Below, one piece after another: positions 51,660-59,662 of a stretch of DNA of 64,000 nt (positions within the stretch are counted from its first letter, which is position 1; each line of letters opens with the position of its first letter). The stretch lies in NCBI GenBank assembly GCA_964397305.1, contig CAYNIP010000001.1, positions 211,030 through 275,029 of the forward strand. Reading direction: 5' to 3'. Under the pieces are notes generated by a model that made no database searches, was not told the DNA's origin, and saw only the letters and a list, made by a program, of their open reading frames with translations. A program made the translations under genes and the position numbers. This DNA comes from JAAUTY01 sp964397305 (lineage in GTDB: Bacteria > Cyanobacteriota > Cyanobacteriia > Cyanobacteriales > Spirulinaceae).

Positions 51660-52372
51660 TCAGCATTGCCCTCATTTTCTTCCTCGCCACCACGGTTCGG
51701 GCCATTTTCGGCTTCGGGGATGCCCTGATTGCCATGCCGCTGCTCAGTGTCGTCCTCGAGCCGCGCCTCGCCACCCCCCTCTTTGGCCTCGTCTCCCTCA
51801 CGGCGGCTACGGCTATCAGCCTCAGTAGCTGGGACCAGCTCGACTTCCCGGCGGTCCGGCCGCTGCTCCTCGGGGCGATTCTGGGTGTGCCTCTAGGGAC
51901 CTGGCTGCTCCACAGCGCCCCCGCCGCCTGGATGCTAGCCGGCCTGGGGGCCTTCACGGCTGGTTTTGGTCTCTACCGCCTGCTCCAGTTCCAGGGTGGC
52001 CCCTGGCCCCGGGCTCCCCTCTGGGCCCTGCCTTTTGGCTTTGTCTCCGGTCTGTTTGGCAGCGCCTACAATACCGGCGGGCCGCCGATCGTGCTCTACG
52101 GCTCCCTCTGCGCTTGGCCCCCGGAGCGCTTCCGGGCGACGTTGCAGGGCTACTTCTGGCCCCTGGGCCTGCTGACGGTGGCCAGCCACGGCTTGAGTGG
52201 TCTCTGGACAGGCCCTATGTGGCGCCTGTACCTGCTGGCGCTGCCGGTGGTGGCGATCGCCACCCTCCTCGGCAGCCTGATTCACCAACGCCTCTCGGTG
52301 CAGCGTTTCGAGCGCGGGCTTTGTCTCGGCTTGATTGCCCTCGGCCTGTGGTTAATCGTCCAGGCTTTCTAG
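51656..52372 (+). CDS. TauE/SafE-family (sulfite/sulfoacetate exporter-like) membrane protein
   Basis: A 238-aa protein with seven to eight membrane helices. The family repeat motif is seen twice: VRAIFGFGDALIAMPLLSVV at the start and FGFVSGLFGSAYNTGGPPIV in the middle (the G(L/F)FG-x5-GGPP signature). Family members move sulfur-containing anions or other small organic acids; the substrate is unknown. It starts with a GTG overlapping the TPR gene stop, which suggests coexpression. Confidence 0.9.
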   Translation: MISIALIFFLATTVRAIFGFGDALIAMPLLSVVLEPRLATPLFGLVSLTAATAISLSSWDQLDFPAVRPLLLGAILGVPLGTWLLHSAPAAWMLAGLGAFTAGFGLYRLLQFQGGPWPRAPLWALPFGFVSGLFGSAYNTGGPPIVLYGSLCAWPPERFRATLQGYFWPLGLLTVASHGLSGLWTGPMWRLYLLALPVVAIATLLGSLIHQRLSVQRFERGLCLGLIALGLWLIVQAF

Positions 52373-52460
52373 CGTCATTCTCCTCAGGCCTGGGCCCCCC
52401 CTAGCGCTCCGGGTTAACCCAAGATACCCTAGGTAGAAGGCGTTCCGACGAACCCGTACC

Positions 52461-53276
52461 ATGTGTTTTTCTCCAGCCCGCTTGCAGTTTCAGCGCGAGC
52501 TTCAGCAGCCCGACGAGCAGATTAATCTCGCCCGGGCCGCTCTCCATATTGCAGCGGCTGAGTATCTGACCCTAGACCCTGATCCCTACCTCGCGATTCT
52601 GGATCGGATGGCGGCGGCGGTAGCGCCGCGCCTCCCCAGCGAGCGTTACCCGCTGAAAGTGATTCAGACCCTTAATGCCTACCTTTACGGGGAGTTGGGG
52701 TTTCGCGGCAATGCTGATCACTACTATGATCCCCGCAATAGCTTTCTCAACGATGTCCTCGACCGCCGCACGGGGATTCCAATCACCCTAGCCTTGGTCT
52801 ATCTGGAAATCACCCGCCGCCTCGGTTTTCCGATGGTGGGGATCGGGATGCCCGGCCACTTTCTGATTCGCCCGGACTTTCCCGAGGCTGGGATCTATGT
52901 GGATGTCTTTCATCAAGGGGAGGTGCTGTTTGAAGCAGACTGTGCTGACCTGCTCAGCCGCCTGTACCAACAGCCCGTGACCCTCCAGCCCCAATTCCTC
53001 AGGCCGGTGATGCGGCGGCAACTGTTGGCGCGGCTGCTCACGAACCTGAAGCTCATCTATATCAATCGCAATGAGCTCGAGCACGCCCTAGCCATCGTTG
53101 AGCATTTGCTGATTGCGACTCCTGACAATGCGGTGGAGCAGCGCGATCGCGGTCTCCTGCACTACCAGCTCGGCAACCTCTCCCCGGCGATCGCCGACCT
53201 CGAGGCCTACCTCCAGGCCCGCCCCGAGGCCCGCGACGCGGACGCCATTGAACAACTTCTCACCCGGCTCCGGTAA
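52461..53276 (+). CDS. SirB1-family transglutaminase-like/TPR protein
   Basis: A 271-aa soluble protein. The core has LYGELGFRGNADHYYDPRNS, FLNDVLDRRTGIPITLALVY, LEITRRLGFPMVGIGMPGHF and LIRPDFPEAGIYVDVFHQGE, the conserved SirB1/transglutaminase-like segments. The C-terminal 80 residues form two TPR-like helical pairs (LKLIYINRNELEHALAIVEH, LLHYQLGNLSPAIADLEAYL). Function is unknown; family relatives lie near peptidoglycan or RNA-modification genes in other bacteria. A bidirectional hairpin terminator follows. Confidence 0.88.
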   Translation: MCFSPARLQFQRELQQPDEQINLARAALHIAAAEYLTLDPDPYLAILDRMAAAVAPRLPSERYPLKVIQTLNAYLYGELGFRGNADHYYDPRNSFLNDVLDRRTGIPITLALVYLEITRRLGFPMVGIGMPGHFLIRPDFPEAGIYVDVFHQGEVLFEADCADLLSRLYQQPVTLQPQFLRPVMRRQLLARLLTNLKLIYINRNELEHALAIVEHLLIATPDNAVEQRDRGLLHYQLGNLSPAIADLEAYLQARPEARDADAIEQLLTRLR

Positions 53277-53286
53277 AAACGCTCAA

Positions 53287-53335
53287 AACCCCGCCCTCCA
53301 TTCCTTAATTGCTAAGGGTCTCAGAGGGCGGGGTT
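53287..53335. terminator. Bidirectional hairpin between the SirB1-like gene and the 145-aa gene
   Basis: AACCCCGCCCTC (53287-53298) pairs perfectly with GAGGGCGGGGTT (53324-53335), 25-nt loop. On the minus strand the stem is followed by TTGAGCGTTTTT, so it may serve the minus-strand gene better. Confidence 0.7.
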
Positions 53336-53362
53336 CGTCTCAGGATTTGCCGATGCCGCTGG

Positions 53363-53800
53363 TTAGGACGCGACGGCGGCCCGGCTGAAGGACTGGGCTA
53401 GCAGCTCGCGGCCCAGGGCCAGATCGCGCTCCGAGCACTGCCAGTCGGGGTGGCTGGTCATCAGGAAGCTTTCGATGGTCTCCCGGTCGAAGAGATGCCA
53501 CACCGGGGCTGCTGCGATGGTGTGGGCGATCGCGTAGCAGTTGTCGCTGATGCAACGCAGGTTGGTGGCTCCCGAGGGCCGCTCCAGGGTCAAGCACTCG
53601 CCCGGTTGCAGGGCCCGAAAGGCCCGCACTGTTTGTTTCCATGCCTCCAAGTCAGCCAGCAACAGGCCGGGAATGGCAACGCGCGGGCCGGTCTCACCAT
53701 TCACACGCAGCCAGTAGTGACGAGCGGGGTCAATGCCTTCAAGCCAGGGTTGCTCGTCGTCAAGGCGGTAGCGGGGAGCCAAAATGAAGGGTTGCAACAT
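53363..53800 (-). CDS. Conserved-looking hypothetical protein, 145 aa
   Basis: I do not recognise the family. A compact soluble protein: MLQPFILAPRYRLDDEQPWL, ARHYWLRVNGETGPRVAIPG, LLLADLEAWKQTVRAFRALQ, SGATNLRCISDNCYAIAHTI and ESFLMTSHPDWQCSERDLAL. Cysteines occur in C-x4-C and a single C. There is no signal peptide. The gene is single, between a terminator and the galE region. Confidence 0.65.
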   Translation of the reverse strand: MLQPFILAPRYRLDDEQPWLEGIDPARHYWLRVNGETGPRVAIPGLLLADLEAWKQTVRAFRALQPGECLTLERPSGATNLRCISDNCYAIAHTIAAAPVWHLFDRETIESFLMTSHPDWQCSERDLALGRELLAQSFSRAAVAS

Positions 53801-54154
53801 GGCGCGTTAGAAAAATGAAACGGCTTAACACCGGCAACAGGGGAGCTTACGAAGCCCTCGCGGTGTTGTGACTTGTATTGTTAAGGCGATCGCCCATAAG
53901 TGCGCCAAAACGTTACAAAAGTTAGGAGTTATGAGAGTTAAAGGCCATTCCCGTAACATTGCTTAACAAAAAGATTACAGAGGTTAATATTCTGGCCCGG
54001 CGACCGGAGTCGATTGGCTTAGTTCCCCAGCGCCCCGAACCCTTGGCTGAGTCGTCAGCAGGCGGCTATACTCAAGGCGAATGCCATGCTGGGGCGTGTC
54101 GGGGAAGTCCTCCCGAGTGACCGCCAGCCCGTCCTTCTTACCCCGCTCAGTTGC
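53801..54154. other. Intergenic region before galE
   Basis: No gene seen. The AT-rich part (53915-53990, with TTGCTTAACAAAAAGATTAC and GGTTAATATTC) probably contains promoters for galE (+) and perhaps the 145-aa gene (-). Confidence 0.4.
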
Positions 54155-55153
54155 GTGTCCCAAGCAAAGCCTACGATTTTGGTCACGGGGGGAGCTGGTT
54201 ACATTGGCTCCCATGCAGTGCTGGCCTTGCAGCGCGCTGGCTATCCAGTGCTGGTTCTGGATAATTTGGTGTACGGCCACCGCGATCTGGTGGCTGAGGT
54301 GCTCAAGGTGGAGTTGGTCGAGGGCGATACGAGCGATCGCCGCCTCCTGGATGACCTGTTTGCGAGCCGGCCTATCGGCGCGGTGATGCACTTTGCGGCC
54401 TACGCCTATGTGGGGGAGTCCATGAGTGCCCCTGACAAGTACTATCGCAACAATGTCGTTGGCACGCTGACCCTTCTGGAGGCCATGCAGGCGGCCGGGA
54501 TCTCCCACTTCGTCTTTTCCTCCACCTGCGCCACCTATGGGATGCCCCAGCAACTGCCCCTGACGGAAGATCACCCCCAAAACCCCATCAACACCTACGG
54601 CCTGACTAAGCTGATGGTCGAGCAAATGCTGGCCGACTTCGACCGCGCCTATGGTCTGCGCTCCGTGGCCTTCCGCTACTTCAATGCAGCCGGAGCTGAC
54701 CCCGAGGGCCGCCTGGGCGAAGACCACAATCCTGAAACCCACTTGATTCCGCTGACGCTTCAGACGGCCCTCGGCCAGCGGGAGAGCATCGCCATCTTTG
54801 GCACGGACTACCCCACTCCCGATGGCACTTGCATCCGTGACTACATCCATGTCAGCGATCTCGCGGATGCTCATGGGCTCGGGCTGGAGTATTTGCTCAA
54901 CGGTGGCCCGAGTGCTCAGTTCAACCTCGGCAATGGCAGTGGCTTCTCGGTGCGCCAAGTGATCGAGATGGCGCAGCAGGTGTCGGGGCGGTCGTTTGCG
55001 GTGGTGGAGCGCGATCGCCGTCCCGGCGATCCGCCCATCCTCGTGGGCAGTAGCGCGAAGGCCTGTGAAGTGCTCGGCTGGCAGCCCCAGTACGGCGATC
55101 TGGAAATCATCATCCGCCACGCCTGGCAATGGCATCAGCGGCGGCATGGTTGA
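54155..55153 (+). CDS. galE: UDP-glucose 4-epimerase
   Basis: A 332-aa short-chain dehydrogenase-type epimerase interconverting UDP-glucose and UDP-galactose for envelope and matrix polysaccharides. NAD motif TILVTGGAGYIGSHAVLALQ, catalytic Ser/Thr region FVFSSTCATYGMPQQLPLTE, the YxxxK pair in NTYGLTKLMVEQMLADFD, and the downstream RYFNAAGADPEGRLGEDHNP and GTDYPTPDGTCIRDYIHVSD are all present. Start is the GTG at 54155 (VSQAKPTILVTG); an upstream ATG at 54086 would add 23 unconserved residues. A strong hairpin at 55212-55247 lies downstream. Confidence 0.94.
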   Translation: MSQAKPTILVTGGAGYIGSHAVLALQRAGYPVLVLDNLVYGHRDLVAEVLKVELVEGDTSDRRLLDDLFASRPIGAVMHFAAYAYVGESMSAPDKYYRNNVVGTLTLLEAMQAAGISHFVFSSTCATYGMPQQLPLTEDHPQNPINTYGLTKLMVEQMLADFDRAYGLRSVAFRYFNAAGADPEGRLGEDHNPETHLIPLTLQTALGQRESIAIFGTDYPTPDGTCIRDYIHVSDLADAHGLGLEYLLNGGPSAQFNLGNGSGFSVRQVIEMAQQVSGRSFAVVERDRRPGDPPILVGSSAKACEVLGWQPQYGDLEIIIRHAWQWHQRRHG

Positions 55154-55211
55154 CGCTTTTGCTCCCCAAAGCCTGCCCTCGCTGGTGGCTCAGGCTTTGG
55201 CGACCCGCTAA

Positions 55212-55247
55212 AAAAGCAGCCGCTGACCGAGGGGTGAGCGGCTGCTT
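55212..55247. terminator. Rho-independent terminator, mainly for rplU-rpmA
   Basis: AAAGCAGCCGCT (55212-55223) pairs perfectly with AGCGGCTGCTTT (55236-55247), 12-nt loop. On the minus strand the stem runs into a TTTTTT tract, a classical terminator for the rplU-rpmA transcript; it may also end galE messages. Confidence 0.85.
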
Positions 55248-55304
55248 TGCAGGTACTGCAATTAAGATGGAGTCAGGCTAGTAAGGGTAGCTGCCAGAGC
55301 AGCT

Positions 55305-55577
55305 CTAGGCTTCTACGGCTGTCGGAGCAGGATAGACGCTGATCTTCTTGCGGCTGCGGGTTTTGTACTCAAAGGTGACAACCCCATCCACGAGGGCAAA
55401 CAGGGTGTCATCCCCACCCCGGCCGACATTGTGACCAGGATGGAAGTGTGTACCCCGCTGACGCACCAGAATGCTGCCAGCGGTGACAAATTGACCGCCG
55501 TAGCGCTTGACGCCGAGGCGCTTGGAATTAGAATCGCGCCCGTTACGGGTACTACCGGTTCCTTTTTTGTGAGCCAT
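55305..55577 (-). CDS. rpmA: 50S ribosomal protein L27
   Basis: A 90-aa protein, normal length: MAHKKGTGSTRNGRDSNSKR, LGVKRYGGQFVTAGSILVRQ and RGTHFHPGHNVGRGGDDTLF are the conserved L27 sequences near the peptidyl-transferase centre. It forms an operon with rplU, 32 bp downstream of its stop, and is followed by the terminator at 55212-55247. Confidence 0.97.
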   Translation of the reverse strand: MAHKKGTGSTRNGRDSNSKRLGVKRYGGQFVTAGSILVRQRGTHFHPGHNVGRGGDDTLFALVDGVVTFEYKTRSRKKISVYPAPTAVEA

Positions 55578-55609
55578 GATCTCTCCTGCGAGTAGGGGTG
55601 AAAAACTGG

Positions 55610-56497
55610 TTACTCCGATTCGTCCTGAGCGACGGGCTCATCGTCCTCGTCGTCTGCTGCTAGTGCCGGTTCCTCGACCTCGGCTTCTGGTTCCTCGGCT
55701 TCCGGTTCCTCGACCTCGGCTGTGGGTTCCTCGGCTGTGGGTTCCTCGGCTTCCGGTTCCTCGACCTCGGCTGTTTCCTCGGCTTCCGGTTCCTCGACCT
55801 CGGCTGTTTCCTCGGCTTCTGGTTCCTCGACCTCGGCTGTGGGTTCCTCAGCTTCCGGTTCCTCAACCTCGGCTACGGGTTCTTCAGCTTCCGGTTCCGC
55901 CGCTTCAGCAACAGGTTCCTCAGCTTCCGATTCCTCAAGCTCGGCTACAGGTTCCTCAGCTACGGGTTCCTCTGCTTCAGCAACAGGCTCCTCGGCTTCC
56001 GGTTCCGCTGCTTCAGCTACGGGCTCCTCGACGAACAGGGCCGCACCGTCCCCTCGCTCAGCTTCGAGCATCGGCTCCACTTCTGCCAGTTCCTCCTCCA
56101 ATTCTGCCGGGAGCGTTCTCGGCATGAGCCCAGCGAGCACTATTTCGATCTCATCAGGGTCGGCTTCGGCGATCGCCTGCCCCTCGATATTGATCGAGCG
56201 TACCAGGAACCGGGTCAGCGTTTGTCGGTGGCCGCGCTTTTTCCGCGTCTTTTTTTTGGGACGCATCTTGTACACCAGCACCTTGCGATCGCGCCGATGG
56301 CTCAGAATCGTCCCTTCCACCGTAGCACTGGGGACCAAGGGCTGGCCGACCGTCACTTCATCCTCATGGCTGAGGAGCAGCACCCGATCCAGCGTGTAGT
56401 CCTCGCCTTCATCGACGGCTAGCAGTTCGATGTCATAAAAACGACCGGGCTCGACGCGCATTTGCTTGCCGCCCGTTTCAACAATTGCGTAAGTCAT
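55610..56497 (-). CDS. rplU: 50S ribosomal protein L21 with long acidic repeat tail
   Basis: A 295-aa L21 (bacterial L21 is about 103 aa). Residues 1-105 are the normal domain: MTYAIVETGGKQMRVEPGRF, the strongly basic loop VYKMRPKKKTRKKRGHRQTL, FLVRSINIEG. After a transitional acidic stretch (106-148), residues 149-295 contain no Lys, Arg or His and consist almost entirely of E, A, P, V and T in variants of EPEAEEPVAEVE, ending DDEDDEPVAQDESE. The DNA behind it (about 55650-56040) is tandemly repetitive in 15-, 18- and 33-bp steps, but the frame is kept and the strand bias is normal, so it is probably translated. The tail would be disordered and highly negative, protruding from the ribosome or interacting with its basic surface. 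Operon with rpmA. Confidence 0.9.
   Translation of the reverse strand: MTYAIVETGGKQMRVEPGRFYDIELLAVDEGEDYTLDRVLLLSHEDEVTVGQPLVPSATVEGTILSHRRDRKVLVYKMRPKKKTRKKRGHRQTLTRFLVRSINIEGQAIAEADPDEIEIVLAGLMPRTLPAELEEELAEVEPMLEAERGDGAALFVEEPVAEAAEPEAEEPVAEAEEPVAEEPVAELEESEAEEPVAEAAEPEAEEPVAEVEEPEAEEPTAEVEEPEAEETAEVEEPEAEETAEVEEPEAEEPTAEEPTAEVEEPEAEEPEAEVEEPALAADDEDDEPVAQDESE
55650..56040 (-). repeat. Tandem coding repeats in the rplU tail
   Basis: On the plus strand the units read CGGCTTCCGGTTCCTCGACC and close variants (CGGCTGTGGGTTCCTCGGCT), repeated more than ten times with 15- and 18-bp building blocks, always a multiple of three. The repeats are nearly identical at 55680-55860 and more degenerate towards 56040, suggesting recent expansion at the C-terminal end. 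Confidence 0.85.
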
Positions 56498-56880
56498 ACA
56501 GAAGTTGCTTGGGGTTGCCGTACAGGTAGCTGAGTCGGGGAGTCAAGGGTTAAAACATCGGTCTAAAAATTCTGGGTTAGGCGTGTCACCATCAGGGTTA
56601 CAGCCAAATTTTTAGCCCGGTCTCACCCTTGAGGTCGGAAACTCGCAGCCGCCGCCGTTAGTCAGATCAATCTGTCGGGTGTGCGGCCTTGGAGCCCTGC
56701 TGACTCAGCGTTTGGGGAATGCCTGAACCTGATCCGAGCAGGTGTTAGACACGCGATCTAACATTATCTACAACATTTGGCTCAATTGTAAAGGCTCACC
56801 GTTCGTTATCCTGAAGACAGCACTTGATCTGCTGGTGTTGATTGACTTCATTCAAGAGGACTTGATCTCTCGATCGTGCT
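56498..56880. other. Divergent intergenic region between rplU and the small secreted-protein gene
   Basis: No gene or RNA that I can support. It should hold the rplU leader and promoter on the minus strand; the AT-rich segment 56755-56800 (with ATTATCTACAACATTTGG) may carry the promoter of the plus-strand gene. Confidence 0.4.
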
Positions 56881-57225
56881 ATGAACATCTTTTCCCGACC
56901 TTCCGCTGTGCGACCTGCACCACTCCTCCTGGCTCTGCTGCTGTCGGCGATCGCCCCCTTGGCGATCGCGCGACCCGCTGCCGCCTCCGAGTGGTCGCCC
57001 CAAGAACGCGCCGAATTCCTCAATAGTTGCACCACCAGCGCCGCTCGCGATGAGCGTGTGTCCCAAGACCAGGCCCGCAACTTCTGCCAGTGCGTCCTCA
57101 ATGGCTTCTCGATCGTCTCGGATACGGATCGCCAGGCCTTTGTCAACAATCGGTATAATCCCCAGCGCTGGCCCGAGACGATCCGCAGCGTCCTGAACAA
57201 CTGCCGCCAACTCCACGTCCAGTAG
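56881..57225 (+). CDS. Small secreted cysteine-containing protein, 114 aa
   Basis: Signal peptide at about 1-36 (APLLLALLLSAIAPLAIARP AAAS). The mature part of about 78 residues is helical and has four cysteines: NSCTTSAARDERVSQDQARN, FCQCVLNGFSIVSDTDRQAF, NNCRQLHVQ. The C...C-x-C...C pattern may form two disulfides in the periplasm. It resembles small cyanobacterial periplasmic proteins of unknown role; no family name can be given. The ATG at 56881 is well placed for the signal peptide. It is convergent with the DUF2214 gene. Confidence 0.75.
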   Translation: MNIFSRPSAVRPAPLLLALLLSAIAPLAIARPAAASEWSPQERAEFLNSCTTSAARDERVSQDQARNFCQCVLNGFSIVSDTDRQAFVNNRYNPQRWPETIRSVLNNCRQLHVQ

Positions 57226-57288
57226 CCCTCGGCGGTGCGCCTGGGGCCAGGCGGGATACCGTGAGGATACCCGCCCGCCTGAGCCTTG

Positions 57289-57753
57289 CTAACTCGCCAG
57301 ATTTAGACCCACGCCACGGGCCATCAGGGTTGCCAGGAGCGGAATGGTTGCGAAGCCTGCTAATTCGAGACGCACAATCCAGATAATGGCGCTGGCCTTC
57401 GTGGCCCCCAGTTTGGGGGTCTCTCCCTGGCGCAACCCCCGCAGCCAGAAGAGAAAGGTCAGCGTCGGGTACAGCGAGAGGGAGCCTACGACGAAAAAGA
57501 CCGCGATCTTCGCCCAAAAGATCGGGTTGTGGCTGTAAAAGGTCGGGCCCTGGCCGAAGTACATGACTCGTAGTACGCCTGTAACCAGGACGGCGATCGC
57601 CGCCAGCCCGTAGAGGCCGTCGGCAATGAGGATGCGCCAAGCCTCCCGTAGGCTCAGCTCAGGCTTAAACGTTAGGTGCTCAATCGTCAGCGCCGCAAAA
57701 ATGACGCCGAAGCTGAGGTAATGGATGTAGGCGACAAGGGCACTGCTAATCAT
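57289..57753 (-). CDS. DUF2214 family membrane protein
   Basis: A 154-aa protein with four membrane helices (about 4-24, 45-68, 80-105, 122-145). Recognisable parts are ALVAYIHYLSFGVIFAALTI, LSLREAWRILIADGLYGLAA, LRVMYFGQGPTFYSHNPIFW and LYPTLTFLFWLRGLRQGETP. The conserved His/Glu residues in the first helix pair are reminiscent of redox or proton-conducting proteins, but no function is established. Confidence 0.85.
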   Translation of the reverse strand: MISSALVAYIHYLSFGVIFAALTIEHLTFKPELSLREAWRILIADGLYGLAAIAVLVTGVLRVMYFGQGPTFYSHNPIFWAKIAVFFVVGSLSLYPTLTFLFWLRGLRQGETPKLGATKASAIIWIVRLELAGFATIPLLATLMARGVGLNLAS

Positions 57754-57813
57754 GACCGGTGAACTCTCGTGAGCAAAACTCCCCGCATTGTCGCCGAAAA
57801 CGCTGCGGAACGA

Positions 57814-58242
57814 TCAGCTTTCTAGGCCCACCGCTTGACGGTAGAGGCGCTGCATCGTGGCGATCGCCTTGTCCAGGGCTGACTTGGGCGACGGCTGGCT
57901 GGGGTCGAGGGCCTGCAACTCCGCCAGGAGCTTCGCTTCCTCGGTATCGACCTGGTTATCACTGTAAATGAGCGCGCTGAGCTGTTCTACCAGGCCTTGG
58001 TAGGCTTCCTGATCGGGCTGTTCTCCCAGGTAGGCCTTGAGCCACTGATAACACTCCGAGGGCTGGATTGGGCGCGCCTCCGTCAGCAGGGCTGCGATCT
58101 CCCGGTCGTTGGCGAGGCCGCGATCCTGGGCCATCTGGTGAAGGTACTGCCGCTCTTCCGGCTGAATCGTGCCGTCAATCCAGGCGACCCCGAGGAGGAT
58201 CTTAAACAGTTGTTTTTGGCGGTCGTTGATTGCGTTAGTCAT
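57814..58242 (-). CDS. TerB-family (tellurite-resistance-like) protein
   Basis: A 142-aa helical protein with the TerB-type fold: LFKILLGVAWIDGTIQPEER near the N-terminus, with the D-G-x-I-x-x-E-E motif, and the echo LSALIYSDNQVDTEEAKLLA in the second half (D-x-x-V-D-x-x-E). These acidic loops can bind metal ions. The C-terminus is basic (KSALDKAIATMQRLYRQAVG). The ATG at 58240-58242 matches the domain start. It lies 40 bp from rsmB on the same strand and may be cotranscribed; tellurite itself is not implied. Confidence 0.85.
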   Translation of the reverse strand: MTNAINDRQKQLFKILLGVAWIDGTIQPEERQYLHQMAQDRGLANDREIAALLTEARPIQPSECYQWLKAYLGEQPDQEAYQGLVEQLSALIYSDNQVDTEEAKLLAELQALDPSQPSPKSALDKAIATMQRLYRQAVGLES

Positions 58243-58282
58243 GGTTATCCGCAAACCGTGAATAGGGACCAGCGAGCCCAGG

Positions 58283-59638
58283 CTAACCGCCCTGCCGTTG
58301 TAAGCGAGCCATAAAAAAGCCATCGCAGGAGTGGACCGAGGGCAAGAGCTGGAGCCAGCCAGCCTTAGAAGCCAGCGACGCCCAGGGAAACTCGGGCGGC
58401 GGGGGCTGAAGCTGCCATTCGGGGTGATCGCCTAAGAACGCTGTCACTATCTTCTCATTCTCAGCCGCGTTCAGGGTGCAAGTCACGTAGACCAAAATCC
58501 CCCCTGGCTTGACCCAGGTCGCCGTCGCTGCCAGCAGTTCCCGTTGCAGTTGGGTCAGTTCTGCCACGGTGGCCGGGGTTTGTCGCCAGCGCAGGTCCGG
58601 GTGACGGTGCAGCGTGCCCAGGCCCGAACAAGGGGCGTCTAAGAGGACCCGTTCCGCCTGGTTGACAAACTGGGGCAGGGCGCGGGCATCGCCCGGGCAG
58701 AGTTGGAGCGAGCGCAGCCCCAAGCGGGCCGCGGCTTCCCCTACCTTGGTTAGGCGCTGGGGATGGCGATCGCTTGCCCAGACGGTCCCCACATCCCCCA
58801 TCAACTCCGCGATCTGGGTCGCCTTGCCGCCGGGGGCTGCACAGGCATCGATCACCACCTCCCCCGGTTGGGGCGCGAGCAGATAGGCGGCCAACTGCGC
58901 GCCGCTGTCCTGCACAGTCCAGTGACCTGCCCCGAAGCCGGGTAACTGGTGGATAGCCCCGGTAGCCCCCCGTAACCGCAGGGCTTGGGGCAGGGGCGGC
59001 ACGGGCGCGGCCTCGAGCTGGCGCTCGGCCAGAGCAGCCTGCACGGCTGCTACGGAGGTTTTTAACGGATTCACCCGCAAATCCAGGCTGGGGGGCTGGT
59101 TGAACCAGGCGGCGAGGTCGGCGGCGGTGGCGAGGCCAAACTGCTCTGCCCACAGGGCCACGACCCAATCTGGGAGACTGTGCTCGACCCCGAGGCGGGC
59201 GATCGCCCCCGCTGGCAGCGGCAAGGGGTCTCCCGTAGCGGCCTCCCGCAAGTAACGGCGCAAGATGCCATTCACCACTCCCGCCAGCTTGCCGAGGCGA
59301 TTTTGCTTGGCCAGGTTCACGCTGGTGTGGACGGCCGCCGCCGCTGGAACCCGCTCCAGATACCGCAGTTGGTAAAGGCCCAGGTGAAGAATCGCCCGCA
59401 ACAGGGGCGGCTGCTGCGATGCGGGCTGCTTGCCCAAGTGATCCAGCAGGACATCCAGGCTGCGCTGGCGGCGGGTACTGCCATAGACCAGCTCCGTCAC
59501 CAGACTGCGATCCGGTCCCGCCAGGGTTGCCCCCTGGAGGACCCGCTCGAGGGCTATATCGGCGTAGGCCCCGCGCTGCTGAATCTCCAGGAGGGCTTGG
59601 AGGGCGCGTTGGCGCGGCGACGGGTCAGGCCGGCTCAA
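58283..59638 (-). CDS. rsmB: 16S rRNA m5C967 methyltransferase RsmB (Sun)
   Basis: A 451-aa enzyme. The N-terminal NusB-like domain (RALQALLEIQQRGAYADIAL to VNGILRRYLREA) is followed by a methyltransferase domain: motif I VIDACAAPGGKATQIAELMG, DAPCSGLGTLHRHPDLRW with the proton-donor Cys and YVTCTLNAAENEKIV with the catalytic Cys. This is the standard m5C pair. Length is normal. It is on the same strand as hemB and 24 bp downstream of its stop. Confidence 0.95.
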   Translation of the reverse strand: MSRPDPSPRQRALQALLEIQQRGAYADIALERVLQGATLAGPDRSLVTELVYGSTRRQRSLDVLLDHLGKQPASQQPPLLRAILHLGLYQLRYLERVPAAAAVHTSVNLAKQNRLGKLAGVVNGILRRYLREAATGDPLPLPAGAIARLGVEHSLPDWVVALWAEQFGLATAADLAAWFNQPPSLDLRVNPLKTSVAAVQAALAERQLEAAPVPPLPQALRLRGATGAIHQLPGFGAGHWTVQDSGAQLAAYLLAPQPGEVVIDACAAPGGKATQIAELMGDVGTVWASDRHPQRLTKVGEAAARLGLRSLQLCPGDARALPQFVNQAERVLLDAPCSGLGTLHRHPDLRWRQTPATVAELTQLQRELLAATATWVKPGGILVYVTCTLNAAENEKIVTAFLGDHPEWQLQPPPPEFPWASLASKAGWLQLLPSVHSCDGFFMARLQRQGG

Positions 59639-59662
59639 CGATCTGGGCTCCTACCATCATCT

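Noticed and set aside
53984..55147. 387-codon minus-strand frame opposite galE
   Set aside because: It mirrors a fully conserved epimerase gene and has no recognisable domain.
55722..56399. 225-codon plus-strand frame (Ser/Ala/Gly/Thr repeats) opposite the L21 tail
   Set aside because: It is the antisense of the acidic repeat; low complexity comes from the tandem DNA repeat, and the L21 core fixes the true strand.
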